From Candidatus Zhuqueibacterota bacterium (GTDB lineage Bacteria > Zhuqueibacterota > Zhuqueibacteria > Residuimicrobiales > Krinioviventaceae): 64,000 nt of DNA. Below, piece by piece: positions 27,936-36,864 of this stretch. The notes under the pieces were generated by a model. That model was not told the origin of the DNA. It saw nothing but the letters and a program-made list of their open reading frames with translations, and searched no databases. Each line of letters starts with the position of its first letter. The stretch's first letter is position 1. The position numbers and the translations under genes were made by a program. The stretch is from contig JAFGKD010000071.1 in the NCBI GenBank assembly GCA_016928775.1, positions 1-64,000 of the forward strand. Direction: 5' to 3'.

Positions 27936-29831
27936 ATGCAGAAAAAAATGAAAAATTATCTTTTGATCTTGAGCATCCTGTTGTTTATGAGCAGTCAACT
28001 AACGGCGCAGACAGGCGATGCCGGCCAGCCGGGCGAATTCCTGCGCTACGGCGTCGGCGGACGTGCGCTCGGCATGGGACACGCCTTCACCGGCTTGGCC
28101 GATGATGCGAGCACTATCTATTACAATCCCGCCGGATTGATGAACGTGCCGCGCAAAGAGTTCACGTCCATGTATACCAATCTGTTCCTGGACTCGCGCT
28201 ACACCTATGCCGCCGTCGCCCTGCCGCGCACATTTGTCGGACCGCACAATGCCGTTGGCCTCGGCTGGGTCAATTTGGGCATGACCGGTTTCGATCAGCG
28301 CAGCGACAACAATATATCAGAGGGCAGCTTTGATTTTTACCAGCAGGCCTTTCTGCTCTCCGGCGCGCGCGAGTTCGTCTCCACCTGGGGCGTGCTGAAC
28401 TATGGACTGAACCTCAAGATCATCAACCAGGCTTTTCCGGGCTATAGTTCCGATACTGGCAATAGTGGTTGGGGATTCGGCGCTGATCTCGGCGCAACAT
28501 TTCGTCCGATCAATTTTCCGCTTTTCCGCTTGGGCGTTTTTGAAGATTTTTTTACTTTGCGTCGCATTATGCCGCTGCAAATTGGTGTTTCGTTACAAAA
28601 TGTCTTGCCGCCGCGCGTCGGAATTGGCTCGGGCGAAAAAGATCCCTATCCTTTTGTTTTGCGTTTTGGCGCCAGCTACAGTCTGTTGTTCGGCAACTGG
28701 CGCGCGAATATTGTGTACGATCATGAGCGATTCAAAGACCGCAAAGCCGGCAACTTTATGGGCGCCGAAGCACTTGTGCCGTCACCGTTTCAGGGATTTT
28801 ATCCCAGTCTGCGCGCCGGATATAATTCACGCACCAAAGCGCCCAGCTTTGGCGGCGGCGTGAAACTGGATTATCTGACTAACGCGGCAATACGCATTGA
28901 CTTTGCCTATACCCTCAAGCCGCATGAAGCGTTGGACAACGATTTTCGGCTCTTTTTGGCCGTCGATTTTGGTCAGCATTATGATCATGCTTATTTTTAC
29001 GATCGTGCCTTGCGCGGAGAAACCGAGCGGCAACAATTGGCGGCACATCTGCAGGTGATCACGCGTTATCCGAATGACAATGTACCGACCTCCGCCGAAC
29101 TGCTGGGCACCGAGCTCGATACCACCAATGCGGTGCATTATTTTCGCCTGATCGGCGGATTGCGGTTAGCCAATAAATATTACTATCAGGCCATTGAAGC
29201 GCTCAAGCGGAATCGAATTGCAGCCGCTAAAAGTGAGGCGAAAAAAGCGATTGACGAGTATACATCCGCGATCACCGGCGGCAGAGAAATCACCGAGAAT
29301 GAATATATGAATTTCGCCGAGTGCCTGATTATCGATGAACAATACGCCCAAGCCTCTGATCTCTATTTGCCCAGGGTGACGACGCCCTCGTTGCGGCGCC
29401 ATTACCTGGCCGGCGTTTGTTACCGCTATCAAAACAAATGGAGTGAAGCTGCCAGGGAATTTGAATCTGCGGTGGAAGCAGGTCAGCAGGATAGCAAGAG
29501 CATGCGCGCGCTATCATTCCTGGGTTTGGGTCAAGCCCGCATGCAATTGGCCGAATATAATAAAGCGATCAATGCGTTCGAGACCGTCACCAGGCACTAT
29601 TATGCCAATCTGCACCCCGATTATCCGCGCTATCCGGCATATGCTGATGATGCGGACAGAAATATTCACAACATTGCCGATGATGCCCAGTTCTGGATTG
29701 CCGAGTGTTATGAGCGAAGCGGCGAAAAACTGAAAGCGCGCAATGCGTATGCGAAAATCAATCGATTTTATCCGTTCTCAACTCGATTGGAGGCAGCGAA
29801 CGATAAAGTGACGACATTGCTCAAGGACTAA
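27936..29831 (+). CDS. PorV/UPF0164-type outer-membrane barrel fused to TPRs
   Basis: 631 residues. A signal peptide (ending SQLTAQ) precedes a PorV/UPF0164-type barrel (about 30-335) opened by the family signature GRALGMGHAFTGLADDAST with YYNPAGL. PorV proteins carry T9SS cargo to the outer-membrane sortase; UPF0164 members are general relatives. Residues about 390-631 are periplasmic helical repeats of TPR type (for example SFLGLGQARMQLAEYNKAIN). This fusion is not the standard PorV layout, which ends after the barrel. It is the first gene of a tight operon with ExbB/ExbD-like genes, suggesting the TPR part couples the barrel to an inner-membrane motor (inference). Two starts, 27936 and 27948, are possible. 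Confidence 0.9.
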   Translation: MQKKMKNYLLILSILLFMSSQLTAQTGDAGQPGEFLRYGVGGRALGMGHAFTGLADDASTIYYNPAGLMNVPRKEFTSMYTNLFLDSRYTYAAVALPRTFVGPHNAVGLGWVNLGMTGFDQRSDNNISEGSFDFYQQAFLLSGAREFVSTWGVLNYGLNLKIINQAFPGYSSDTGNSGWGFGADLGATFRPINFPLFRLGVFEDFFTLRRIMPLQIGVSLQNVLPPRVGIGSGEKDPYPFVLRFGASYSLLFGNWRANIVYDHERFKDRKAGNFMGAEALVPSPFQGFYPSLRAGYNSRTKAPSFGGGVKLDYLTNAAIRIDFAYTLKPHEALDNDFRLFLAVDFGQHYDHAYFYDRALRGETERQQLAAHLQVITRYPNDNVPTSAELLGTELDTTNAVHYFRLIGGLRLANKYYYQAIEALKRNRIAAAKSEAKKAIDEYTSAITGGREITENEYMNFAECLIIDEQYAQASDLYLPRVTTPSLRRHYLAGVCYRYQNKWSEAAREFESAVEAGQQDSKSMRALSFLGLGQARMQLAEYNKAINAFETVTRHYYANLHPDYPRYPAYADDADRNIHNIADDAQFWIAECYERSGEKLKARNAYAKINRFYPFSTRLEAANDKVTTLLKD

Positions 29832-29888
29832 TTGAGAGAAATCAAGCGGACAAATAGTACATTTGACATAAAACCGTAGGAGGGTTCT

Positions 29889-31481
29889 GTGAGGAACACA
29901 CGAACAAACCTGAAAAAATATTTCTTGCCACTTTTTATTTGTAGTATGATAGGTCAAGTTGTTTTCGCGCAGCCACAATACAAGCTGCATATTTCCAATA
30001 TTATCATTCCCGAGGACACTCGAAATCCGAACTGGCTCGGGCGCCCCACGCAAAATGATTTTATTGTCAGGTGGGAGCTTTATGAAGCTGATGAAGCCGG
30101 CAATGTCAAGCGCGTTGATTCGTCAGGTCTATTAAATTATCGCCTCTATTGGTCAAAAGACGATGATCAATTTCTGCATCAGGAAAATTATGTTTCTTCC
30201 GATGCCGATACAGCGGTGTTATCGGGACAAGAAGTGGATAAACGCTATTATTTTCGCGTAGACGGTTATGATATCGACAATGACGCGCTGGTTGTGCAGT
30301 CCGACATCGCCTGGGCGACAGGCGGCAAACCGGGAGGAATTTACGCCGCGCCCGAATCCGCCATTTCCGGCGAGAAAGAAAAAAAATCATTTCCTTTTCC
30401 TTTATTTTTTCCGGTCGCTGAGTTTTTTTCCGAAGTGTTCAACCGCCAAAATGAAGTTTATTATAAATCAGGCCCTTTTGGCAAAATTGCTTTTACTTTA
30501 CTATGGTACATTTGGATATTTAGTCTGGTCTATATTATACCATTTCGTTCTGCTAAGCAACTTTACATCGGCCGTATTTTTCCATTCAAGGGTTTGCGTT
30601 TTTTTAAATCCTATTTCGGCCGCGATCAAAATCATGATAAATACACGGCGCCGCGATTTCGATTTGTGCTCGAAGCCTGGAAAAGAGTTATAGATAAAAC
30701 GAGTGAAGCGGTTCTCGAAAGAAATGGCGACGCAAATAAAGAGAATCCATGTGACGATGAAGGTATTGAGAGCATCGACAAAAAATTCTATGACTATTTT
30801 AAAATAAATGGCGCACCGGCGCTCAAAGTATTAAAGGCGGCTTTGCTCTTTAATCCGAAAAATTCGGATCAGGAAGACAAAGGTGAGCTGAAGAGGAATA
30901 TAAAAAAATATTTTGGTGAAGGCGCGGTTTTTGGTGATATCATAACAAAACCTCTTAAAATTACGACCAGGGATGGTGAATTTCAGTTGACCTGGCCGGA
31001 AGTTTCGCATGACCTATTCGATTCATCGGCTGGGCCGATGGTTGAGTATCCTACGGTGCAAATCCTAGCAGCGGGTTTGCAAAATCATATCACCAACGGC
31101 TCGCATTGGCAGCATGTTTCCGAGGAGGTCGACCGCGCCATTGAGAACCGCGCCAACTCGGAAATCGAGCTCCTGAAAGAAAAGTCGGGTATTGAATGGC
31201 TGTGGAATCTGGGTGCCCTTAGCCCGCTGATTGGCTTGTTCGGCACCGTCACCGGCATAACGCGTGTTTTTGGCGAGATACGTGGTATGGAAAAAACGAC
31301 AACACAGCTGGAGCTTGTGGAAAAATTGTCGAGCGGCATTTTTGAGGCCTTGTGGACGACCATCTACGGCTTGATGGCTGGAATTGTATTGATGATGATC
31401 TTTTACTATTTTAAAAATATTCTCGATTGGATCGCCAATAAATGGCAAGACCTTGCTGTCAGCATAACTGAAAAATTATAA
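29889..31481 (+). CDS. ExbB/TolQ/MotA-type proton channel with extra periplasmic domain
   Basis: 530 residues, GTG start behind AGGAGG. It ends in a MotA/TolQ/ExbB channel: TM2 with LGALSPLIGLFGTVTGI (about 437-461) and TM3 (about 488-510), the family's most conserved pair, which passes protons between the channel and ExbD. Unlike ordinary ExbB (about 240 residues), it begins with a cleavable-looking signal peptide (1-28), then a fibronectin III-like periplasmic domain (about 30-150), TM1 (about 198-219) and an unusually long cytoplasmic stretch of over 200 residues before TM2. The next gene starts 10 bases after its stop. It should power the envelope complex encoded by the operon. Confidence 0.92.
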   Translation: MRNTRTNLKKYFLPLFICSMIGQVVFAQPQYKLHISNIIIPEDTRNPNWLGRPTQNDFIVRWELYEADEAGNVKRVDSSGLLNYRLYWSKDDDQFLHQENYVSSDADTAVLSGQEVDKRYYFRVDGYDIDNDALVVQSDIAWATGGKPGGIYAAPESAISGEKEKKSFPFPLFFPVAEFFSEVFNRQNEVYYKSGPFGKIAFTLLWYIWIFSLVYIIPFRSAKQLYIGRIFPFKGLRFFKSYFGRDQNHDKYTAPRFRFVLEAWKRVIDKTSEAVLERNGDANKENPCDDEGIESIDKKFYDYFKINGAPALKVLKAALLFNPKNSDQEDKGELKRNIKKYFGEGAVFGDIITKPLKITTRDGEFQLTWPEVSHDLFDSSAGPMVEYPTVQILAAGLQNHITNGSHWQHVSEEVDRAIENRANSEIELLKEKSGIEWLWNLGALSPLIGLFGTVTGITRVFGEIRGMEKTTTQLELVEKLSSGIFEALWTTIYGLMAGIVLMMIFYYFKNILDWIANKWQDLAVSITEKL

Positions 31482-31491
31482 ACGATCGACC

Positions 31492-32142
31492 ATGAAAATA
31501 AAAAAACTGCAAACCGACGTGAAACGAGAGCTCGAGCTGCCGACATTGGTCGACATGGTGTTTTTGCTGCTCATCTTTTTTATCGCAACCTTGTCGCTCT
31601 CATCCGGCGGTGATCCGCAAGCGCCGTCTCCGGAAGATGAGAAAAGGTTCGATCTGCCGCAAGCGATGGGAAAGACGATCAAGACTGAGGGCGGCAAGCT
31701 CACTACACTCTTGTTTCAAATACAGTACGCGTCCCTTGATGATCCTGCGAGCCCGAAAGTCCTGTTCGTCCTGTGGCCGGATGAAAAGGGTGAACGTACA
31801 GAAGCTGAGGCTTTGAAAGCGATTCAAAATGAGATCGCGCAAGTGCCGCCGGACACGAGCCATTACGCCAGGTTTCCACAAAATTTTCTGGACATGACGC
31901 CAAATGAGATGAAAAGGCATTGGGCTTTTCATCTCATTGCCGAAAGCATCGAAAAATACAAGAGCATGACGAGCGGTCCGGCTGTACGCGAAATTGAAAT
32001 TAGAGCGATCAAGGATACAGAATTTAAAATCATCAACTATATTCTGACCGAGTGCAGCGGCGATGAAAACACTGAAGATGAAATCAGCAAGATCAATTTT
32101 CGTGTCCTTGTGCCGGAGACAACAACCGGGGAGGCGAGCTAA
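31492..32142 (+). CDS. ExbD/TolR-type protein 1
   Basis: 216 residues, one N-terminal transmembrane helix (about 19-38) with the essential-type Asp in LVDMVFLLLIFF (D21), then a periplasmic domain with an unusually Asp/Glu/Lys-rich linker. Family members form a dimer inside the ExbB/TolQ ring and use the Asp to pass protons. It follows the channel gene by 10 bases and overlaps the second ExbD gene by one base (TAATG), so the pair is translationally coupled. Two different ExbD-type subunits beside one channel gene is the arrangement of the Myxococcus AglRQS motor and of some ExbB-ExbD1-ExbD2 systems. Confidence 0.92.
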   Translation: MKIKKLQTDVKRELELPTLVDMVFLLLIFFIATLSLSSGGDPQAPSPEDEKRFDLPQAMGKTIKTEGGKLTTLLFQIQYASLDDPASPKVLFVLWPDEKGERTEAEALKAIQNEIAQVPPDTSHYARFPQNFLDMTPNEMKRHWAFHLIAESIEKYKSMTSGPAVREIEIRAIKDTEFKIINYILTECSGDENTEDEISKINFRVLVPETTTGEAS

Positions 32143-32741
32143 TGGCATTTAAAAACATGGATGAGAAAAAACGCAAGCCGCAGCTCCACTCACTGATCGA
32201 TATGACATTTATTCTGCTGCTGTTTTTTTTGGTCACCAGTATGATCGCGCAACTCGCAGAAACCGAACAAAAGCTGGCGATCCCGACGCCCGAAAACAAG
32301 CCCGGCCGCGCGCAAATACTGCTTCAGTTCATCGACGAAAATCAGGTGCTTTTTTTAGACGAATCTGCAAGCTCGATTGTTGATTATGTGGAAAATTTGT
32401 ACGGCTTTCGAAGTGAAGAATTTCGAAAAGGCCAGATTATCAGAATGCTGTTCTCGGACAAACGATTTATGAAATCAAAAGCAGAACTCTTGCAGCATTT
32501 AACCGAATTAAAGTCGACGGTTCGCGAAAGAGGGCAAAGTTATTTTATCCTCATTCGTTGTCCGGATGATCTCCCGTATTATCACGTGATCGATGTCATC
32601 CAGACGATTTCCGATGAGTCGAATCTGCAGTACGGCTGTGTTGGCGGTTCCATCGATGATATCCAGGGCGCGCGCCGCATTTATCTCAGGCAGCAAAGTG
32701 AGAATGGCGTGTTGAAAGATAATCTTTACATTGATTTTTAA
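32142..32741 (+). CDS. ExbD/TolR-type protein 2
   Basis: 199 residues, second ExbD/TolR-like subunit. The transmembrane helix reads LIDMTFILLLFFLVTS with the proton-relay Asp at position 20. The periplasmic part (about 45-199) includes a strand-helix-strand order typical of the ExbD fold (IIRMLFSDKRFMKSKAELLQ and later YHVIDVIQTISDES), which in the family binds peptidoglycan or TonB. The start overlaps the previous stop by one base. The sequence differs enough from the first ExbD to suggest distinct roles, one perhaps structural and one contacting the TonB-like protein. Confidence 0.92.
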   Translation: MAFKNMDEKKRKPQLHSLIDMTFILLLFFLVTSMIAQLAETEQKLAIPTPENKPGRAQILLQFIDENQVLFLDESASSIVDYVENLYGFRSEEFRKGQIIRMLFSDKRFMKSKAELLQHLTELKSTVRERGQSYFILIRCPDDLPYYHVIDVIQTISDESNLQYGCVGGSIDDIQGARRIYLRQQSENGVLKDNLYIDF

Positions 32742-32765
32742 TCATGCAATAAGGTATATTGCCAC

Positions 32766-33392
32766 ATGATGGTTGCAAACTCAAATCAACAGCGCAAAAA
32801 ACGTTTGTTTCTACTTGCTGGAGTAGCTTTCCTGATCATCATTGTCCTTGCCGTTTATTTTTTGCGCTTCATCGGTCTGGACTACGATGAGGTGAGCCTC
32901 CAGTCATTTGCGATCGAAGATGCGTTGGTTATTCCGCCACGTCCGGGGACGCAGAGTATCGTCATAAGCGGTCCGGAAATTCGCGAACAGTTTTTTGGCA
33001 TCGATCTGAGCGCTCCCGGCATTCGGCCGCTTGTTTGGCAGGAGCTTGAGGCATTGGAACAAACAACCTGGGTGACCATTCGAGCACAAGTCCTGGAAAA
33101 TGGCCAGTTGTCTTTTAGCAAAGCTAATAATGATGTCAAAGATGCCGGGCAATCAGCTCCATCGCTTTATATACAAAATGTTCTCCGCACATGGACCTAT
33201 TTCCCGAATAAGACAGGGACGATTCTCTTTTATTTTCATGTGGGTGCAGTCGGCAAAAAGGTGACAATAGACGTGAGCGGCTTGAAAAAGAGCCCCGGCA
33301 TTTCGGCAAAAATCCCGGTTGTCGATAGAGGATTGCATTACATCAAGGGATTGAATGCGAGCGAAATCGTCAAAGGTAAAGTCGATTTTTAG
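32766..33392 (+). CDS. TonB-like single-pass periplasmic protein
   Basis: 208 residues: a short Lys/Arg-rich cytoplasmic start, one transmembrane helix (about 13-36), then a periplasmic domain. The C-terminal part (about 100-185) follows the TonB C-terminal layout: VTIRAQVLENGQLSFSK, a middle helix with SLYIQNVLRTWTYFPNKTG, then a strand ILFYFHVG. TonB family members span the periplasm and pull on outer-membrane proteins. Two departures: no Pro-rich spacer of normal length, and the helix lacks the Ser-x3-His motif that E. coli TonB uses to sense ExbB/ExbD. Gene order (ExbB, ExbD, ExbD, this) fits a TonB-equivalent. Confidence is moderate for the fold and lower for function. Confidence 0.75.
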   Translation: MMVANSNQQRKKRLFLLAGVAFLIIIVLAVYFLRFIGLDYDEVSLQSFAIEDALVIPPRPGTQSIVISGPEIREQFFGIDLSAPGIRPLVWQELEALEQTTWVTIRAQVLENGQLSFSKANNDVKDAGQSAPSLYIQNVLRTWTYFPNKTGTILFYFHVGAVGKKVTIDVSGLKKSPGISAKIPVVDRGLHYIKGLNASEIVKGKVDF

Positions 33393-33419
33393 CAGCGTTT
33401 GAATATGTTGAGGAATAAT

Positions 33420-36400
33420 ATGTCAATAAAGTTTTTGTCTCACTCTACCTGGATTCTATGTGCATTTATTTTTATGAGCGGAGCGCGGGCGCAGGATTAC
33501 GCAACATCCCGCTGGATGGAGCTTTACAACAAGGGAGATTATACTGCCGCGATAGAGGAAATACCACAATGGCTGCAAACGGTCCCTGATCCCAACAAAG
33601 GTATTCCACTCTATTTTCTCGGTGAAAGTTATTACAATCTGGCTTTAGTCGAAAAAAATGCTACGAGAGCGATATCCTATTTTCGCAATGCCCTGACGAA
33701 CTTGAATGAGAGCTTGACGCGTGCTGATCTCCGGGTCAGTAACTCCAAACACACAGCCGCTTACAGGAAAGGATGGGCGCAATTCAGGTTGGCTGAGTTG
33801 GGTGCGGATAAACCGGACGAACTATTCAAAGGTGCATACAACGCGTTTGATGCGGTGGAGCGGCAGGCACCACAAGAACTGCTCGTCGAGAGTGCTTATA
33901 TGGCCGGTGAAGCAAGGCTGCGCCAGGCGCAGATGCTGAGATATCAAGTGCTCAGTCAGCAGACTATGGTTTCCGATGTCAACAATATTGTGGGTCTACT
34001 GAATGAAGCAGCACAAAAATTTCGTCAAGTCGTTGATCCGCAAAATACCCTGAATGAGCTCAAACCGGCAGCTCAAATTCGACTGAGCGATGTTTACTAT
34101 GAATATGGAAAAGTCTATCAAGGGTTGACACAAGATATATTTGCGCAAGTGAGTGATCAGAATAAAAAAAGTGATGCTGCTGCGACCGTTAAAGATTATT
34201 TAGCCAAAGCCGGCTATGAAAATGTTGCCAATCTTATGACGGCGGAAGCGCGAAAAACCGCGCAATCTGCACTGATCTACTCCGAGGCAATGAAGCTTTT
34301 GGATGTGCACCTCACCCAGCCGGGCGAAAATTCTTCCTTGAATTTTACCAACAAAATCGGTGCTGTGGCTGCTGAATTATATCGATCTGAAGTATTGTTT
34401 CGTATTGGCAACCACGATCAAGCGGAAAAGGAGTTGAGCGAAGGTCCTTTTCAGCGGCTGAGCATGGAAGGCAGTCTTTATGCCAGAGCAGCGCGCGAGA
34501 TTCCGGAAGCTTACTATTGGCTGGGTATGGTTCAATCGGTCTATTCGTCAAGTCAAAATGCCGCCCTCGCGAGCTTTAATTCGTTTCTCGAACGAGCTGT
34601 AAGCACGTCGACTGTGCGGCAACAGATTTTACGCGAGGATGCGTTACTTCGACGTTACAGTCTTGATTTGAATCGGATTATGCAGTTAGACCAGTCCAGG
34701 TCGAAACTGACTCAACTTGAACAGCTAGAAAAAAGCATTAGCGATTTTTCTCCTCAGGTAACACGCGTGCAAAGGCAAAAAGATGATTTATTGGCCAATG
34801 TCCGACTTTCCAAAGAGATAATCAGCGGCGGCAACAGAAGCGATGATGAGATTGCCGGACAAATTTATCGCAATATTCTCAATGGAAATATTGACCTGGC
34901 TATTGGACGACTCAATGAACTGTTGCCGCAAGCCGCCTCAACAACTGATTTGAGTCGGGCGAGTTATCTCAAAATCCTTCGCATACTCGCCCTCATTTTG
35001 GAGGAGCAGCGAAAAGATGAGTCTTTGTTCTATCGCGGCATTATAACGTCTCTGGAAGCAGAAATAAGCCCAACCGCATCCGAAAAACAAAATTTATTCC
35101 GGACATCAGCAAAGTATTTGCAATCCGTCGGCGACAAGTATAAAGATGAAGCCCGCTATATCCGCGGTCGCTCGCTGTTTTACGCCGGCGACTATGATGA
35201 AGCCGTTGATGTATTGACCAAAGTCGTGAACGAAACCCAAAGCCTGCGAGCGCTCTATTTTTTGGGTGAATACTTTCGCGAGCAGGAAAATGGCGTGGCG
35301 GCGAAAAAATGTTACGACACCATCAAGCAAAAAACCGAGAGTGGTTCCTACTGGTTTCGCAAAGCGGACGCTTCGATCTCGCTGCTCACCACGAGTGCCG
35401 GTGATGAGAGACCTCTCAGAGGAATAGCGTATGCAAATGTCAAATTTCCCGATGCGACAGTATTTGATAATGCGAATAAACCCCTCTACTATGAGGGATT
35501 AGCCGATTATAATTATTTGCGTACCAAACTGGCCCAGGAGGCCAAAGAATTGCTCATGCAGTTTGGTTTGCCAAAACGTTCACTTTACCCGTCACAGAAC
35601 AGGATTGCTCATTCCATGCTGTTGAGCGAACCCACCTTTAGCGAGATCGTTGTGCCGATTGATGACCGTCCGTCTGCGATTAATTCCGGGCTTCGTCTTG
35701 TTCTCATCCCACCCGTCGGCATCAACGCGGAATCGTTTCAGGTGAGTTTGAACGAACAGCCGCTCACGGCCACCGCCGGCGTTTACATGCAGGATCAAAT
35801 TCAGCTCAACTCGACGGCAGTGATCAAAGTGAGCAAGTCAGGATTTTATCCCTTTATCAGCGCGCATACTTTTGTAAATCCTGGTGTCGATTCTGTTTTT
35901 GTCGTGCCGACAAAGGAATTAAAGTTTTCCGGCGGTCGGAGAGTCGACTTTGAAAATGCTGTCTTTCTCAACGATCGCCTGGACAAAAATATCATTCTGC
36001 CGCGCGCGGTAGCGCTGTCACCTAAATCAACCCTCTATAAAGAAATCGCACAAAATCCGTCGGTTCGCGATTATGCCTATCACCCGGAACTAAAAGCCTT
36101 TCTGGTGGTTGATGCCAAAAATAATCGCATCCTGCAATTAGCGGATAATGCTACGCTCGATCAGGGGCTTGAGTTTTCGATGGAGTCCGGCGATGGTCAC
36201 GGCCGACTCGACAGCCCCGAGGGTATTGCAGTTGATTCTGACGGCAATATCTACATCGCCGATTGGGGGAACCACCGGATATTGGCCGTTGACAAGAACA
36301 AAAAGCTCATTCGCAGCATTGGTACGTATGGGGCTAACAATGTGGTTGGCGACCCGGCAAAATTGATCTATCCCACCCGTATTGCAGTCGGTGAGAATCC

Positions 36401-36647
36401 ACAAGGAATTTCACATAACGGCAAGACGGTGAAAACCGAGCGCTACTTGTTTGTCGCTGATCGTAACGGCGTTTCTCTTTTGGATGAGCGCGGTCATTTT
36501 CTCGATAGCGTGATTTCCGCGACAACTTCTCCCTATCCGGCGGGTGATTTTTACGGCCTCGCAACGGAAGGCTATGGCGAGAAATTTAAAATCTATCTGG
36601 CGAATCGACAAAGAGGCGAAATTCAGCTATTTGAGGCGAATGAGTAG
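33420..36647 (+). CDS. Periplasmic TPR protein with C-terminal NHL repeats
   Basis: About 1,075 residues. The start at 33420 is chosen because TGAGG lies seven bases upstream; it gives a clean signal peptide ending SGARAQ, and an earlier TTG/ATG at 33399/33405 lacks a site. Residues about 10-650 are TPR-like helical repeats with coiled-coil stretches (for example RSKLTQLEQLEKSISDFSPQ); a beta domain near 740-830 looks like a PEGA-type sandwich (VLIPPVGINAESFQVSL); residues about 880-1075 carry NHL-propeller repeats (LDSPEGIAVDSDGNIYIADW and NHRILAVDKN). It is the last gene of the motor operon, 27 bases after the TonB-like gene, and is the candidate adaptor between motor and outer membrane. 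Confidence 0.9.
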   Translation: MSIKFLSHSTWILCAFIFMSGARAQDYATSRWMELYNKGDYTAAIEEIPQWLQTVPDPNKGIPLYFLGESYYNLALVEKNATRAISYFRNALTNLNESLTRADLRVSNSKHTAAYRKGWAQFRLAELGADKPDELFKGAYNAFDAVERQAPQELLVESAYMAGEARLRQAQMLRYQVLSQQTMVSDVNNIVGLLNEAAQKFRQVVDPQNTLNELKPAAQIRLSDVYYEYGKVYQGLTQDIFAQVSDQNKKSDAAATVKDYLAKAGYENVANLMTAEARKTAQSALIYSEAMKLLDVHLTQPGENSSLNFTNKIGAVAAELYRSEVLFRIGNHDQAEKELSEGPFQRLSMEGSLYARAAREIPEAYYWLGMVQSVYSSSQNAALASFNSFLERAVSTSTVRQQILREDALLRRYSLDLNRIMQLDQSRSKLTQLEQLEKSISDFSPQVTRVQRQKDDLLANVRLSKEIISGGNRSDDEIAGQIYRNILNGNIDLAIGRLNELLPQAASTTDLSRASYLKILRILALILEEQRKDESLFYRGIITSLEAEISPTASEKQNLFRTSAKYLQSVGDKYKDEARYIRGRSLFYAGDYDEAVDVLTKVVNETQSLRALYFLGEYFREQENGVAAKKCYDTIKQKTESGSYWFRKADASISLLTTSAGDERPLRGIAYANVKFPDATVFDNANKPLYYEGLADYNYLRTKLAQEAKELLMQFGLPKRSLYPSQNRIAHSMLLSEPTFSEIVVPIDDRPSAINSGLRLVLIPPVGINAESFQVSLNEQPLTATAGVYMQDQIQLNSTAVIKVSKSGFYPFISAHTFVNPGVDSVFVVPTKELKFSGGRRVDFENAVFLNDRLDKNIILPRAVALSPKSTLYKEIAQNPSVRDYAYHPELKAFLVVDAKNNRILQLADNATLDQGLEFSMESGDGHGRLDSPEGIAVDSDGNIYIADWGNHRILAVDKNKKLIRSIGTYGANNVVGDPAKLIYPTRIAVGENPQGISHNGKTVKTERYLFVADRNGVSLLDERGHFLDSVISATTSPYPAGDFYGLATEGYGEKFKIYLANRQRGEIQLFEANE

Positions 36648-36652
36648 GCGAC

Positions 36653-36726
36653 GCGGCCTTTGGCCGCAGCAAAAAAATATTAGTACCACCCAGACCATAG
36701 AGAAACTTGGCGCGGCCAAGGGCCGC
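36653..36726. repeat. Pair of GGCC-centred hairpins flanking a degenerate array
   Basis: GCGGCC-TTT-GGCCGC (36653-36667) and GCGGCC-AAG-GGCCGC (36712-36726), the same 15-base family as at 16.1 kb, start six bases after the TPR-NHL stop codon. The following bases to about 36775 resemble the CACGGAG/ACCGAG-type arrays of the dispersed repeat. The segment 36648-36864 holds no gene. Confidence 0.6.
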
Positions 36727-36864
36727 AACCAACGAGATCACGGAGAAAAATGCGCCTCCGCGTCTTTGCACCAGTAAAAAAATTACGCAAAGGATCAAAT
36801 CCAAAAAAAATGTTGGACGAAAGCGTTCGAGGTGTTAAATTCTGCCGGTTGTAAAAAAAAAGCG

